Shown here piece by piece: positions 34,901 through 45,743 of a stretch of 64,000 bases of DNA. The stretch's first letter is position 1, and every line of letters begins with the position of its first letter. The translations under genes and the position numbers were made by a program. A model generated the notes under the pieces. That model ran no database searches. It was not told where the DNA came from and saw only the letters and a program-made list of their open reading frames with translations. Origin of the DNA: Cryptomeria japonica (Eukaryota; Streptophyta; Pinopsida; Cupressales; Cupressaceae); assembly GCF_030272615.1 (NCBI RefSeq), contig NC_081408.1, positions 408,516,889 to 408,580,888 on the forward strand, written 5' to 3'.

Positions 34901-37900
34901 GCAAAGATAAAGCATTCAACTCTTTATTGTATTGGATTCCTTTATATGTGTGACACCTCAATTTTGCGCATATCTTTATTTCTGCAAGAAATCCTTACAA
35001 ATTTGTCTCCAATGGAGACTTCACAAATTTGGTCCAGCTGTGAACTTTGTCACGAATCCACTCCCAGGAAGAGTCAGGTTTTCGTCCAGCCCTTCTGACA
35101 ACTCCTGAAGGTTTTTGTCTCCATAAATCATAAATGGTTTAATCAAATCAAAAGCATGCCCAAAACACCATCATGAAGCTCCTTATAAAGATCTCTAGAC
35201 AATATCTAGAAGATAAGGCCGACATGAGCATTCAAAATCTTTATTTAATAAAGTGACATTATAATATTTTATTGTTTATTTAATTAAATTAATTAATATT
35301 AAGTCATCATTGGATATTTTATTTATTTTTGACAACTTAATAAAAATCAATTTAATTAATTGTCACTTTAAAAATCGGGAACATGACACTGTTGTATTCC
35401 ATTGCTTGCTGCAAGTTGCAAGACACAAAGAAAATAAAAGACCAGATTGACGATAGCCAAGAACAGATTGCCAGCTAGCGTCGATGTGCTTCAAAAGGAA
35501 TTCTTCATAATGCCAAGCAAGCGCTATAAGGCTAGCAATGAGATGATTCATTCCAAGTCCTAACATGGTGGTTGTTGCCACCATCTCCCCATCTATTTAT
35601 GGCAAAATATGCCATTTTTTAAAAATGCCACACAGATCTAAAGATTGGTTTCAGAATAATTATGGTGGGGAGGTGGGGGAGGTAAAGTCGTCCCTCAGTA
35701 AGCTGGATATCTTTAATTCATCAAGGAAATCACTCACCTTCACTGCAAGTAAGAGTTTCTCAATGCTTTCATTAGCATGGGAGTCTGCAATTGGATTGTC
35801 TTCCTTGAAACAATATTTGAAGGAAGTGCTATTGAAGTGAAAACCAATCAAATGGGATTCCTGCAAGATATTACGTAGCTACCAATCCAGCAATGAATTG
35901 CAATTCATACCATGAATGATCAATAATGAGTCGCCTTTGAGCTTAAAATTGTTACACAATTTTATTGTTTGTTTTATTGCCCAGGAAGAAAGAACCCTCT
36001 TTGACAAATTGGTCTGAGAGGAATTGAACCACCACTCCAGCCCTCACCTGGCCTTGGTTACCCTACGACTCATCGTCAAAATTAAGTATAAGAAATCTAT
36101 CCTTACATGGAATCCACAAAGCAACCTTCTGCTTAATTTTGTTCTTGTTTACCCTATTAATATGGAATCCCTTGCTTAATATTTTCATTGGAACTAAAAC
36201 ATTTACCTTCTAGACATTAAAGGCATGCTTGGCTTTCTTAAGGATACTACTTTACCCTTATCAATAGTTTATAGTTTCAGCTTTCTGGTATAATTGCATG
36301 CACAGTTATCATATCTGGCCAGATTATGAGTTTTTTGGATGGCTACATTGCCTGATTCTGACCAGATTTTTCAGTAACTATAGAAATTTGATGGATTGTT
36401 TTGAAAATTTCGAATTTCAATTTGTTTTGCCTTCCGAGTGAATTGAATTTTTTGTACCTGGTAACTATGGTTAAATGCAAAATTAAACATTGTTTGTCTG
36501 TAGTCTCTAGGGTAAGAATCTATAATATCATTTATAAATGTAAATGCTATGCCTGGTTGTTAAACATGAATAGGCAGGATTTGAAACGGTGAAACAATTG
36601 TATAAAGTTTTTGAACCCATGAAGCAATTTTTGCTAGAGGCAAAAATTCTGGTTCAAAATGTCTAGGAGTCTGGGCATAGAGCCTGTTATAGGGTCCTTA
36701 ATAATGCTGAAAAAGAGAGTATGGCCATACCAACCTGACTCTGGAGATGCTGTTGTCTTCATGTCTATCAGTACTATTACTTCAATTGTTTTGTCAATTG
36801 AGTTGTATTACTCCCGTAATGGTTCGCCCAAGTTATGTTAGGGCTCATGGGAAATAAGGTAGCCATTGATTTTATAAGGGTGTCTATTTTAGACAGTGAG
36901 AATAATTAATTGCTTGTTGGAGCATTGCCATATCTTGTGAAAGAATTTTTTTCTAGATCTCATCCAAGCACTAAACAAATTGTATTAAAAAGAGGTGAGG
37001 GGGTCCCTCTTGCCTCATTGTGGGGGCTCTATCGTAAGCCAAATAACAAACACGAAGCTAGAAGCTTAGAAACCCTGGTTTTTTCCTATAAGTTTTCAAA
37101 AAAAGGGTTCAGGCTAAATCTCTGTTCTGGAATGTTGAATTTTTTATGTTTATGCCTAAGGATATGCAATGTATTATATGGACCATAAGTGCAAATATTA
37201 AAATCCTATGAGTAGGGAAAGGTAGGATTCAAACAATAATTAAACAATTAGTCTCATGAAATAATTTTTACTTGAGGTTTTAAAATTTGGTTTGAAATGT
37301 AGAGGATGGCTTTTGGAAAAAGCCCGTGATTGAAAAGTTAACATCTTCAGAGGAGAATAAAGAGTACAAAGTGACAAATTAAGGGGGCAAACACCCTTTG
37401 TGAGAAGTAACTTTTATAATGTTTACTGCACTAAGAGTGTCTCCAAGAATTCGATACCTAACAAAGTTGTCCTGGTCTGGGCCTGTCTGTGCTTTTTTGT
37501 TGCTTCTGGTTTCCTCCTCTGTCTAGTTGTCCTGTTCTTTTTTGTCTTTCTGTCTCACGTCTTGTGAGATTTAGTTTCGTTTGCCTCTATGGCTGTTATG
37601 TAATGGGTTTGGGCCCTTTCCTGCTTTAACTAGTCAAAACAAGCACAACGAATGATGCTTTTTTTAAAATAATGGTGAAATATATTGAGAGCTTAAGGTC
37701 TTCCTTTTTCTTTGGCATATTAATATTATTTATGAAAAGTGTCTTGGTGGGCTGTTTTTATGTTTGAAGTTAATAACAAACTTTATATGAATGTGTTTAA
37801 ATTATTTGTGGCTGATAGCAAACTTAAGAGGGATATTTAAAACATTTGTACCTATTTTGTTTTCCCTGTTACCAGTTGTGCATGTCACAATTGTATTTTA

Positions 37901-38948
37901 ATTTTACTTTGATATCTATAAGGTAAATTTCTCAACAAATATGACTTCATTCTGCAATAACGTTCCTTGGTTTATACTGAAGTCTAGGGTTTCTTTTTCA
38001 GGTTACTGTTTATAAGTGTCTTGAAGGAGGGGCCATTGCAGTTTTGGAGGCATATGTTGATGAGGATGTATGGACTAGCCTTTGACATCATAGTCTCTTA
38101 TTATAATGTTAATTTGCATGAAAGATGGGGATGTAAGTTAACCATATAAAAAATTATTAGGCCTTTTCAATAAAGGTTTGTTTACTCCCGTGCTGCTGTT
38201 TTCCTGCAAACAGAAGGAAGAGTCATTTTACACTATAAGCTGGGCTTGCAATGTGAATGGTTCGCCATTATTAGTAGCAGGTGGTAGCAATGGGATAATT
38301 CGAGTTATCGATGCTGCAAATGAAAAGATTGACAAGGTATGGACTCTTTCTGAGATAAATTCTGGTCTGCTGCAACTTTTGCTTTGTTGTTTGAATCGTG
38401 CCTCTGACTGATAAGCCTTGGAGCAAATGGATGGCGCTTTCAGAGTTTTGTTGGGCATGGAGATTCTGTGAATGAAATTAGGACACAATTACTTAAACCT
38501 TCTCTTATTGCATCTGCTAGCAAAGTAAGCAAGCAATCCCGACTTATTGTGAAATTTGAAGATTTTGGTCATGGTTTAATCTTCCTGGGAAATTTACATT
38601 TAGAAAAGCTAAGAATTTAAAATCTTGCTAGGATGAATCTGTACGTCTATGGAATGTGCAAACTGGTATATGCATTTTGATATTTGCTGGAGCTGGGGGA
38701 CATCGAAATGAAGTTCTGAGTGTGGTAAGTGTTAACAACTGATGTAAAGTTATAGCATTGTGACTTGTGTCTCTTTCTAATCAGAAGGTGTTGACTGAAA
38801 CTTTAATTTGTAATGTCTGTTTTGTTTTATGAGGACATATGTTCTAATAATCTAATCCTATTTATTCATTAGGATTTTCATCCCTCAGATATGTACCGTA
38901 TCGCAAGTTGTGGCATGGACAATACAGTCAAGATTTGGTCTATGAAAG
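19818..38948 (+). CDS. FIE: FIE, WD40 subunit of Polycomb repressive complex 2 (exons 1-6, 3' part not in window)
   Basis: The spliced exons 19818-19997, 38002-38067, 38214-38336, 38444-38524, 38632-38724 and 38873-38948 join in phase into 206 codons. They match the plant FIE/EED family from the N-terminus: [20 protein letters not shown], then [79 protein letters not shown] and [18 protein letters not shown] binds H3K27me3 and activates the E(z)-type methyltransferase in PRC2, in the nucleus. All borders are GT/AG. Family members have about 370 residues, so the last ~165 are missing. The exon 6 donor splits a codon (phase 1), as expected if another exon follows. The start is the first in-frame ATG. 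No disabling mutation is visible. Confidence 0.93.
20079..22990. other. FIE intron 1, 5' part: nothing recognised
   Basis: Mostly AT-rich unique-looking sequence. Several short open frames (20976-21280, 21537-21788, 22609-22956 minus) show no motif and are probably chance. No transposon ends or RNA genes are seen. Confidence 0.4.
22995..23567 (-). pseudogene. Unrecognised broken frame inside FIE intron 1
   Basis: One frame is open from 23567 to 22995 apart from a single stop at about 23343, giving about 190 residues of ordinary composition. No catalytic or zinc motif is seen. It lies antisense to FIE and just upstream of the Copia insertion. It may be a fragment of an older retroelement; I do not recognise the family. 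Confidence 0.3.
23886..24546 (+). repeat. Copia 5' LTR
   Basis: Starts TGTTGAAGATATAGC, ends GTTTTAACA. It is followed at once by the primer-binding site. Confidence 0.95.
24547..24558 (+). other. Copia primer-binding site
   Basis: TGGTATTAGAGC directly abuts the LTR. It differs by one base from TGGTATCAGAGC, the sequence complementary to plant initiator tRNA-Met commonly used by Copia elements. Confidence 0.9.
24634..28692 (+). pseudogene. Copia gag-pol polyprotein, one frame with five in-frame stops
   Basis: The ATG at 24634 opens a single frame of 1,352 codons without any frameshift. It is interrupted by stops at 25177, 25465, 25903, 27595 and 28207. Gag comes first, with a CCHC knuckle [14 protein letters not shown] at 25363-25404. 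The protease has DSGAS near 25549. Integrase has the H-H-C-C finger (WHKRFGHL...CKGC, from 25939), DLCGP, FIDDFS and SDNGGEY. The RT carries the YVDD box at 27730-27741. RNase H begins with SDSDWAG (about 28217) and includes STTEAKY and CDNQS. The stop at 27595 replaces the glycine of the usual LYGLK motif. The protein cannot be made as such. Confidence 0.93.
28717..28904 (+). repeat. Four tandem 47-bp hairpin repeats in the Copia 3' untranslated region
   Basis: Units start at 28717, 28764, 28811 and 28858 (exact 47-bp period). Each contains TTCTCTGTGAGAGAA or a variant, able to fold into a 6-bp stem with a 3-nt loop, then GTTCGAGGTGAAATCCCTTG. They lie 25 bp after the pol stop. Confidence 0.9.
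29123..29134 (+). other. Copia polypurine tract
   Basis: GCTAAGAGGGAG directly precedes the 3' LTR start (TGCTGAAG), the place and composition expected for plus-strand priming. Confidence 0.8.
29135..29794 (+). repeat. Copia 3' LTR
   Basis: Starts TGCTGAAGATATAGC (one base different from the 5' copy) and ends GTTTTAACA, followed by the ATAGA duplication. Confidence 0.95.
30359..32150 (+). repeat. 166-167-bp periodic array with conserved 32-bp core
   Basis: A core reading GCGCTCCTGTCCCTC, then a short spacer, then GGGACCAGGGCG (or GTGCTCC...GAAGGACCAGAGCG) is repeated. It starts at 30359, 30395, 30430, 30606, 30772, 30939, 31105, 31272, 31439, 31615, 31780, 31947 and 32116. The last ten copies are 165-169 bp apart except for two 176-bp steps. 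The two halves of the core are partly complementary. The DNA between cores is much more diverged. Confidence 0.92.
32873..33218 (+). pseudogene. Small basic/serine-rich frame in insertion A
   Basis: The frame beginning at [12 protein letters not shown] (about 32949) is charged and Ser/Arg-rich, with a nearly exact internal duplication around RSSKDKGDL. It is about 75-100 codons and ends in stops. No domain is recognised. It may be the remains of an LTR-embedded frame of this family. Confidence 0.3.
33563..33569 (+). promoter_or_regulatory. TATA box in insertion A
   Basis: TATATAA in the context GCACTATATAAGCCC, about 855 bp before the 3' end. The homologous insertion B has a TATA box at the equivalent distance (44920). 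Confidence 0.6.
34423..35779. other. FIE intron 1, 3' part: nothing recognised
   Basis: Unique-looking AT-rich sequence with only short chance frames. It may contain the tail of the LINE fragment that follows on the minus strand. Confidence 0.4.
35780..36115 (-). pseudogene. LINE RNase H domain fragment in FIE intron 1
   Basis: The minus strand encodes LNFDDES...[11 protein letters not shown], then KTNN, and after a frameshift LKGDSLLII and [16 protein letters not shown]. These correspond in order to the RNase H core motifs of plant L1 elements (NFDGA...GNPG...G, TNN, EGDS, REGN..AD..AN). A stop replaces the residue after DES. Only the C-terminal domain is left, as expected of a 5'-truncated LINE. 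Confidence 0.65.
36116..37980. other. FIE intron 1 near the acceptor: nothing recognised
   Basis: AT-rich with long T-runs. Short open frames (36401-37188) have no motif and look like chance. Confidence 0.4.
38002..38067 (+). CDS. FIE: FIE exon 2 (22 codons)
   Basis: Acceptor TTTTTCAG, donor GTATGG, phase 0 on both sides. It encodes [20 protein letters not shown] plus two more residues, continuing directly from the GGNR of exon 1, 18 kb upstream. Confidence 0.92.
38214..38336 (+). CDS. FIE: FIE exon 3 (41 codons)
   Basis: Acceptor CAAACAG, donor GTATGG, phase 0. It covers the [11 protein letters not shown] and [11 protein letters not shown] segments of the first full WD repeat. Confidence 0.93.
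38444..38524 (+). CDS. FIE: FIE exon 4 (27 codons)
   Basis: Acceptor GCTTTCAG, donor GTAAGC, phase 0. It encodes the [12 protein letters not shown] element and ends with SASK. Confidence 0.93.
38632..38724 (+). CDS. FIE: FIE exon 5 (31 codons)
   Basis: Acceptor CTTGCTAG, donor GTAAGT, phase 0. It encodes DESVRLWN, the WD-type repeat ending, and the [14 protein letters not shown] segment. Confidence 0.93.
38873..38948 (+). CDS. FIE: FIE exon 6 (25 codons plus 1 nt)
   Basis: Acceptor TTCATTAG, donor GTTTGA after one base of a split codon. It encodes [21 protein letters not shown] and the first base of the next codon. The family continues with a Glu codon starting with G, which fits the split. 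Confidence 0.92.
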
Positions 38949-39606
38949 GTTTGAATTTTTGCAAATCAAGCTTTCAAATTTGTTTCAAACTATTTCCAAG
39001 AATGACTTGCATAACATTTGCTTGTACAGTTACATTTCTTTTTCCCTCCACGAATTGTCATAATGTTAGAAGAGCAAAACAACAAATGATATCAATTTTA
39101 AGAAATTCCATTATTTCTTTTAAAGATAGATTAGAAAAATTGAAACTCTTATTGGAGATGAGTTGCTCAAGTTATAGCATCTAACTTCTTAGTTATTTTG
39201 CCTAGAATCTATTATGTTGCCCTAAACTTCTTTATTTATACATTTATTCAGTGAAATGATTTCAGTGACCTTACTTATCACTACTCAGTCTTTCATGTGT
39301 ATATATGTCCACCTAGTGCATATATGTTGTATCATCTTTTATTCAGCAACATATTGACATATTTTTATTATAGTAATATAACATCTCATTCCATATTAAA
39401 TGTTATTAGAGCCTGTAGCTGCCAAGATGAAAAGATATTTCTACTAAACCGTCATTAGTCTTTTGTTCTAATTTTTCTTATTAGAAAAGACATTTCAAAA
39501 GAGCTATGTTCCACAACTTTTTTGGTATGGGGTTATAGGACACATTTTTGTGATGGTAATCTAGGAGATCGTTTTTTGGAGTATCTCTATAGATATATGT
39601 ATGCAT
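38949..39606 (+). other. FIE: Start of FIE intron 6
   Basis: Follows the exon 6 donor. I found no further FIE exon anywhere to 64000, so this intron would be at least 25 kb long if the gene is complete. Confidence 0.6.
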
Positions 39607-39949
39607 AACACATTGTTGTGACCTTTTCACACATCGCTCCATTGCAAATGGGGACCCCCTCTTTCTTGTTTTCCGGTCTTGTTAGTTTAGGGTTTTGACA
39701 GTCAAGTGACAATTTTGAGCTTCAAATGTTCGAGTTTCGTCTTTGGATATGGTCATGTTCCCAAGTACCCATGATGCAAATAATGATAAAATCTTTAAGT
39801 TTTGATGCCAATAGGATCAAAATGCTGAAAAGGATGTTAAAAATGTTAAAAGTGATTTTAAGTGTCAAATCGCCTCAATCAATATGCCTTAAAATTTGAG
39901 CAAAAAATGATGAAAATATTGCTAACTAATGTGTGTGAAAATGTTAAAA

Positions 39950-40820
39950 TCCCTATAGGAGTCGTTTTTCCACTCCTAAGAGGTGAAATGATTCCAAAAA
40001 TGCACATAGTCCTGATAGACTTTTATTTTCCACCCTTGAAATCTTGAGAAAATTCACAAGGTCCCGATGAAAATAGAATTTCCACTTCATGAATTGATGA
40101 AATTGGGTGAGTTTGGACTTGAAAAGCATGAAAATCAATTAAGTCTCGATGGAAAATGTTTTTCCACCAAGCAGTTAAGTGAAAATCAACAAAGTTTCGA
40201 TGGAGGATGTTTTTCCACCTCATTGTGAGCATCAAATTACCTATTTAATGTTAAGGACAAGTAAAGTTCTGATGGAGGTCGAATTTCCATGCCTGAACTT
40301 AGTTTACAAGCAAATGAAGATGTTGTGGAAAGTCTCGATGACTGAAGAATTTCCACTTGGGACTAAACAAAGGAAATTAAGAGTCCCGATGGAGGTCGTT
40401 TTTCCACTGGGCTTACAAGGTGAAAATGTACAAGGAAAGTGAAAGTCCTGATGACCCACGATTTTCCACTGGAAGGTAAAGTGACCAAAGTAAGGTGAAT
40501 GAAGCAAAATCATGTGTCCTGATGAGGATTGGTTTTCCTCTTGAAGAGTAAAAGATTAAATGTTGCAAAAATATCATGGATATAGTGTCTTGATGGAGGT
40601 CGATTTTCCACTTGGGGTTGAATTACAAAGATTTGACCAAAACTAAGTTTCCCAATGAGCAGCGATTTTCCACCAAGGGGCATGAGATCAAAATTAAGTG
40701 AGGATTTTAAGGACAAATTAGTCCTGATGGAGATTGATTCTACGCCATGTCATTTGGTGGACAAAATGAAAGGAAATGTGGCTGAATTATAGTGTCCTCA
40801 TGCATATTGTTTTTCCTCAC
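39950..40820 (+). repeat. ~50-75-bp periodic array in insertion B
   Basis: About fourteen copies of a ~27-bp core of the form CCCGATGGAGGTCG-TTTTTCCACTTGG, for example at 40061, 40144, 40196, 40272, 40386, 40447, 40519, 40590 and 40652. The spacers between cores are diverged. It occupies the same place as the 166-bp array of insertion A but is unrelated in sequence. Confidence 0.85.
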
Positions 40821-41675
40821 CTTGCTGGTTGAACATTTTATTTGTCCCACATTCGCTTTGTGGTGAAAATAAGAGGTGAAATGCTGAATAAAACACATAC
40901 CAGCAAGCAATAAAATAATCATGAAGTCACTGATTTGATGTCAAGTGAGCTGGAAGAGATGGAGATTAGAGTCGTCTAAGTCAGCAAGAAGAGAGAAAGG
41001 GGTGCGGCATTTGGCTAAGGCATCAATGGTGCCACCATTGAGCGCGTTTTGCAACACATAGAGGGAAGCGACATTACCAGCTGAAGACGCTATTTTCTCA
41101 AGGGAAAATCACATCATTTCCAGCCAATGCAAATGCAATGCAAGTCGTATCAGCCACATGAATCACACAAGGAAAGGAATGACATTTAGCTGATAGGACA
41201 CGATTTTTAGATATTTTTCAGACTTTCACACTCAGAAATCAGACTTAGACAGCTAATTTGGTTGCAATATTATTCATAATTCTGAGTTGAAGGATATTTT
41301 CAGACTTGTAAATTATAAATAGACATTTCACAAGTCTGAAAATCAGGTTTCTTTAAGGCAAAATTCCCAGATTTTGATCTAATCCTTTAAATTTTCCAGA
41401 ATCAGCATTGCATAGTTTCAATTTTCTGATTTTAGAAGGCTAATAACTCTGAAAATCAATTAAAATCAGATCCTAAGTTAACTCTGGAAAATTTCTCTGT
41501 TCAAGTTTGTTGACTTCTAGCTTCATACACGTACCCTGTCAAAAGCGGGGATAGCTGCAAGGAAGACCTAGTTGAAGAAAGTACTTGAGGGATACTACCT
41601 AGAATCTCAGATATCTTCCAAGTGGAAGAAGGTTTGAGACACCAACATGGAGTACCTGGATAGGAAAAGGATGAA

Positions 41676-44600
41676 ATGATGTATGGAACGAAGAACCAGT
41701 TACCCTCTCCCTTGGCAGTCAACATAATGAAGAGTGGAATCTACCACTCAACTGGATTCCCATCAACAATACAATGCAATGAGCTCATGGTTGAGTGTGC
41801 CAGGCACTATGACCCACAATCAAGAACAATTCTAACACCTAAGGTGTTGGCACTTGCTTTCCTCACCGAGGATGCAGTAAGAGAAGCGTTTGGGATTCCC
41901 AATTACTAGGGGATGCAAACAAGAACTAAGGAGGACACCCAAGCTATGTTTGAGAAAGGACCAGATGCATGTATGACTCTCATTAACAATGAGTGGGTTC
42001 TTGAAACAAGGTGTCACAATTCCAAGCTACTGATTTCAAGGAGTTTAGTGATATGATCTTCCTACTCAACAGGATCATGGGAGCACCTCATGGAGCCTTA
42101 TTTGAGACATGGATGTTTTATTTCATTGAGGAGATATCAGTGTGAACGGTAATGATAAATTGGGCAAAAGTCATAAGTGATAACTTGGATATCTAGTTGA
42201 GGAATTTGGAGAGAACGAAGTGTTTCTACATGATTTCTTACTTAGTCTACATGCTAGCAAGACACATCAAATACAAAGGACTAATATGCAAAGGTGAAGT
42301 CGGGAACAAGCAAGGACAACATAAGGTGTATGATTGCTATCCGCAACTCCACCTACATGAGAAAGGACAGTATAGAAGGGTGAATGCTACATTCACCATG
42401 TACCTCACATGGTTGCTATAGGGTGTACATAAGAGGTTGTCCAAGGAGGCAATGTCATTAGTAGAAAAATATGGTTCATACTTTATCCAATTCCCTACCT
42501 TCACATACATAAGAATCCAAGGATTCACCTTCGAACCTTACAAGCTTCCCAAGTATCCTACTGACAAGATGGTGTTGCCTGAGGTAGTGAGGCAGCTATC
42601 AGAATTTGATTGCATACAAAAAGAGAAGCATAGGTAGGGTATAAATTTTCCTATCACACTTGGGAAAATGTTGAAGATATGCCCTAGTGTGATAGCGACA
42701 GATATAGTTAACGAAGAATTATAATACTTCTATCTTGAAATATACAAGGCGAGGAACCGTTTAGATCCATTCCAGAGGATTTTAGCAGCCAAAGGAGAGA
42801 AGTTTACACACAAGGTTGACATCAAGGACTACTAGGCAAATCTTACAAATGAGTTTGGAGTTAGGAGAAAGATGTGGTCTCGAATGTCAGTGGACTTCAT
42901 GAGGAAGTGTAACTTCTTCTCAATTCCTGATCAGGTAAAAGATGATGGGAAATATATTCATCCTTAATATGTGAAAGAGAAAGACAAGTCGACTCCATCA
43001 CCTGATTGGTCACAACCTGAAGTAACGGACTTGAACATTTTGATGAGGGAAGTGATGATTGCTCTAGAGAATGGGTAGACAAACAAATCAACAAGCTAAG
43101 GAGGCAGAGTAGCACTTTGACCTATGAGAAAATGAAAAGTGAGGAGTCTTCTCTTAATGATGATGAGAGAACTATAAGTGATGTGAGAACAAACAATGAT
43201 GAAGAGGGTCAAGCTCCTAAGAGAAGAAAGGGTATAGTTGGAGGAACACAAGCAAAGGGTAAGGAGATTGCCAGCCAAGAATCCAGACATGAAGCACAAA
43301 TCCAACACTCCTCAGTCTACCATGAGTTCCTCATTCGTTAAGGCGAATGACATTTTGGAGGAAGACAATGAACTCGAACAAGGTTTCGATATGAAGATCC
43401 TACTAGACAATGATCCGGATGAGCACGCATCGGCACACTCATCACCACATGAAGATGAAGGACAACGACCAAGATCTCCAAGCATTCAGCTTGAGGTCCA
43501 TTTAGGAGATGATGTGGAGGACCTCAGTAAGAGGAGAGCAGATGAGGAGATAATTTCCGCCTTGAGAGGAATTGATGATGATGATCAGCTCGAGGATGGA
43601 ATGGAATTTTCTACAGTTACTGATTGATTAATGAATAGTATGGAAAAGAAGAAAGTTGTAGAAATGCAACCCATTGAAGATATAGATGACTTCTTAGCTT
43701 GGATTGGTAAGGCTAAAGAAAAGAAGGCAAAGAAGCTCTCTAAAATAACTAGAGATGATTTAGGATCCCAAATTTTGCAAGTGTCTGTCCTCGCAGTTGA
43801 CAAGCCTAGAGATGATATCACTCCCATGGACTATCAAGTTACAACAATTGATCTTGGACCATCCACAAAACGACAAGAATTTCAAGAGCTGAATGATTCC
43901 GCCAAGGTTATTGAGGCACAATTAAACAGAGTTGAAGAGAAGAAGGAAATGTTAGAAATAGAGAATAGGAAACTCAAGGAATACATTGAGGGGTTGTCAA
44001 ATCCCCCAAGGCATGAGGATCTTACATTTGTTCCACCCATCGCTATTGCTTAAGGGTCACTTAATGATCATGAGGCAATGAGAAATACATATCAGGAGGT
44101 TGGAAAATGGATAGAAGATATTTCGAAGCAAGCAGAGGACTTTCTAGTCCAATTTGCCCATGCCTACGATAGGACAACGTTGCTCATTTGTAGGATACAA
44201 TGCTTGGAGGGAGTATGGGAAGAGTTTCAACTAGTCTAGGACAAGACTATTCCTTGCCTCAAGTTGTTGAAGTGGATTCCTACATCAACATTAATGCAGG
44301 AAGGAGTATTTTAGGAGAGAAATGTGTATGATTTCCATGGATGTTATTGTTCTTTGGCAATGAGGAAACCAATGTTTGATCATGCAAGGGATGAGTGCAT
44401 GGAAATGGAAGGATCAATCTTAGGGATACAATCAAAGATCCTCACTTCAATTGAGGAATTATTGGGACAAGATGTCCACACTTCTAGCAGCTTGAATTTG
44501 GAAGGATTGAAAGAGAAAATGAAGTTTGTTTACTTTCAAGGGCTAGAGTCTATTAGGAAGAATCAGCTAGACAATTTAGTTTCCCATATGATCTCCGTCA

Positions 44601-44806
44601 ACAAATTGCAAAAGCATACACTAGATTGGGAGAATCACTTTTATGTTGGCTTAGATGCCTCGGATGTGATTGAATTGCAGCAGGGTGGTTTGCCAAGTGT
44701 CACAATGGAAGAACTCAATTTAGTCACGTCTAGATCCGTTGAATATGCAGCCAAAGAAAGGGATAGAGGAAGGAATCTTCTAGAAGACAACTTGCTTGAT
44801 GACTAG
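41676..44806 (+). pseudogene. Long unknown reading frame of insertion B, broken
   Basis: One frame carries coding-like sequence from about 42050 to 44806 with repeated stops; the part at 41676-41909 is in another frame. The N-terminal half looks globular (KNQLPSPLAVNIMKSG, LTEDAVREAFGIPNY, YDCYPQLHLHEKGQYRRVN). The middle (43230-44050) is acidic and ends in a coiled-coil-like stretch (IEAQLNRVEEKKEMLEIENR). The C-terminal part (44324-44806) has a further helical region. The total was probably about 1,000 residues. No protease, RT, integrase or zinc knuckle is seen. The fold is unknown to me; a gag-like or plant-transposon-specific protein is an inference from context. Confidence 0.5.
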
Positions 44807-44919
44807 GTGGCATCTCATTGGACCTCATTCCTTGAGCTTTGTGATATGGATAAGATTCCATTTTTTGTTGGAAAATCTAATTAGGGCTGCATTGGCATGA
44901 TCTTGGCCCTTTGAGACTC

Positions 44920-44926
44920 TATATAA
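44920..44926 (+). promoter_or_regulatory. TATA box in insertion B
   Basis: TATATAA in the context GACTCTATATAAACCCC, about 819 bp before the 3' end, matching the position of the TATA box in insertion A. Confidence 0.6.
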
Positions 44927-45743
44927 ACCCCTTCTCCTCTCTTTTGTAAAAGAGAGATTTTGAGAATTGTCACTTTGATCTACCAAATTGAACTTGGGTG
45001 ATTTTTATGAAATCTTGGAGTATTATGTGGTTCTTTAATCCTCAATTTAGTTAAGAATTTTGCTTTAAGTAGTTTAGTTGAATGAAGAAATTGTTGAATG
45101 GATCTATATGAAATTTGTTTATCCATACCACTAGCTATTTCCTGATTGTAAATTTGCCTTGTGTGGTCAATTGGAATTTGATCTAAGCTTAACTTTTATT
45201 TTTACTTGCTCATTGATATGCATCAAATGGATTGTGTTAGTGTTGTGGGTATAAATTTGAATATTTATTGATTACCTTAGAAGATTGCAGTAAGCTTTGT
45301 AGAGTTGTTCCTTGTATGACAAAACCGAGCCTAGTTGAATTTCATAGAGTCATTCACTATCTCTTGCATTCTAGGATTAGAATAGGATTAGAATAGAATT
45401 CCTAAACCCTTTCCTTTCGTATTTTATTTCACAATCTTTCTTAGAGATAGGATCAAGTGCTTATCTTGCTAAATCATAAGTCATTTCAAAAAACCATGGC
45501 AAATACACTTCTATTCATGAAGAGTTGTTTTGATTAGAACAATTGTGTAAGTCCCTTTGTGCATACAACAAATCACTTTAGCCATTGAGTTACCCACACG
45601 TCAAGACCTGACAATACGAACCTTGGAGTCGTCTTGGTTGATCAAACATTTAGCATCCGAGGTGATTTTTATCAAGAGAGGGTAAAGTACCTTTGGTATT
45701 TTATTCTGTGTTAGAGGTGTTTGAAAAACACATCAAAACACAT

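Larger units (their letters stand above)
19998..38001 (+). other. FIE: FIE intron 1 (18,004 bp)
   Basis: It runs from GTATGC at 19998 to the acceptor at 38001. Two complete insertions, a Copia element (5,909 bp) and a giant-LTR insertion (4,465 bp), make up about 58% of it. Introns 2-5 of the same gene are only 107-148 bp. Confidence 0.88.
39614..45738 (+). mobile_element. Giant-LTR family member B, flanked by direct repeat AACACAT
   Basis: It begins TGTTGTGACCTTTTCACACA, matching insertion A, and ends in a segment homologous to A's end (TTATTCTGTGTT...ACACATC). AACACAT occurs on both sides (39607-39613 and 45737-45743), though the expected terminal CA overlaps this repeat, so the last bases are uncertain. 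Inside are a ~62-bp periodic array (39950-40820), a long broken reading frame (about 41676-44806) and a TATA box. No LTR pair, PBS or RT is seen. It could be a solo giant LTR or a non-autonomous element. Confidence 0.7.
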
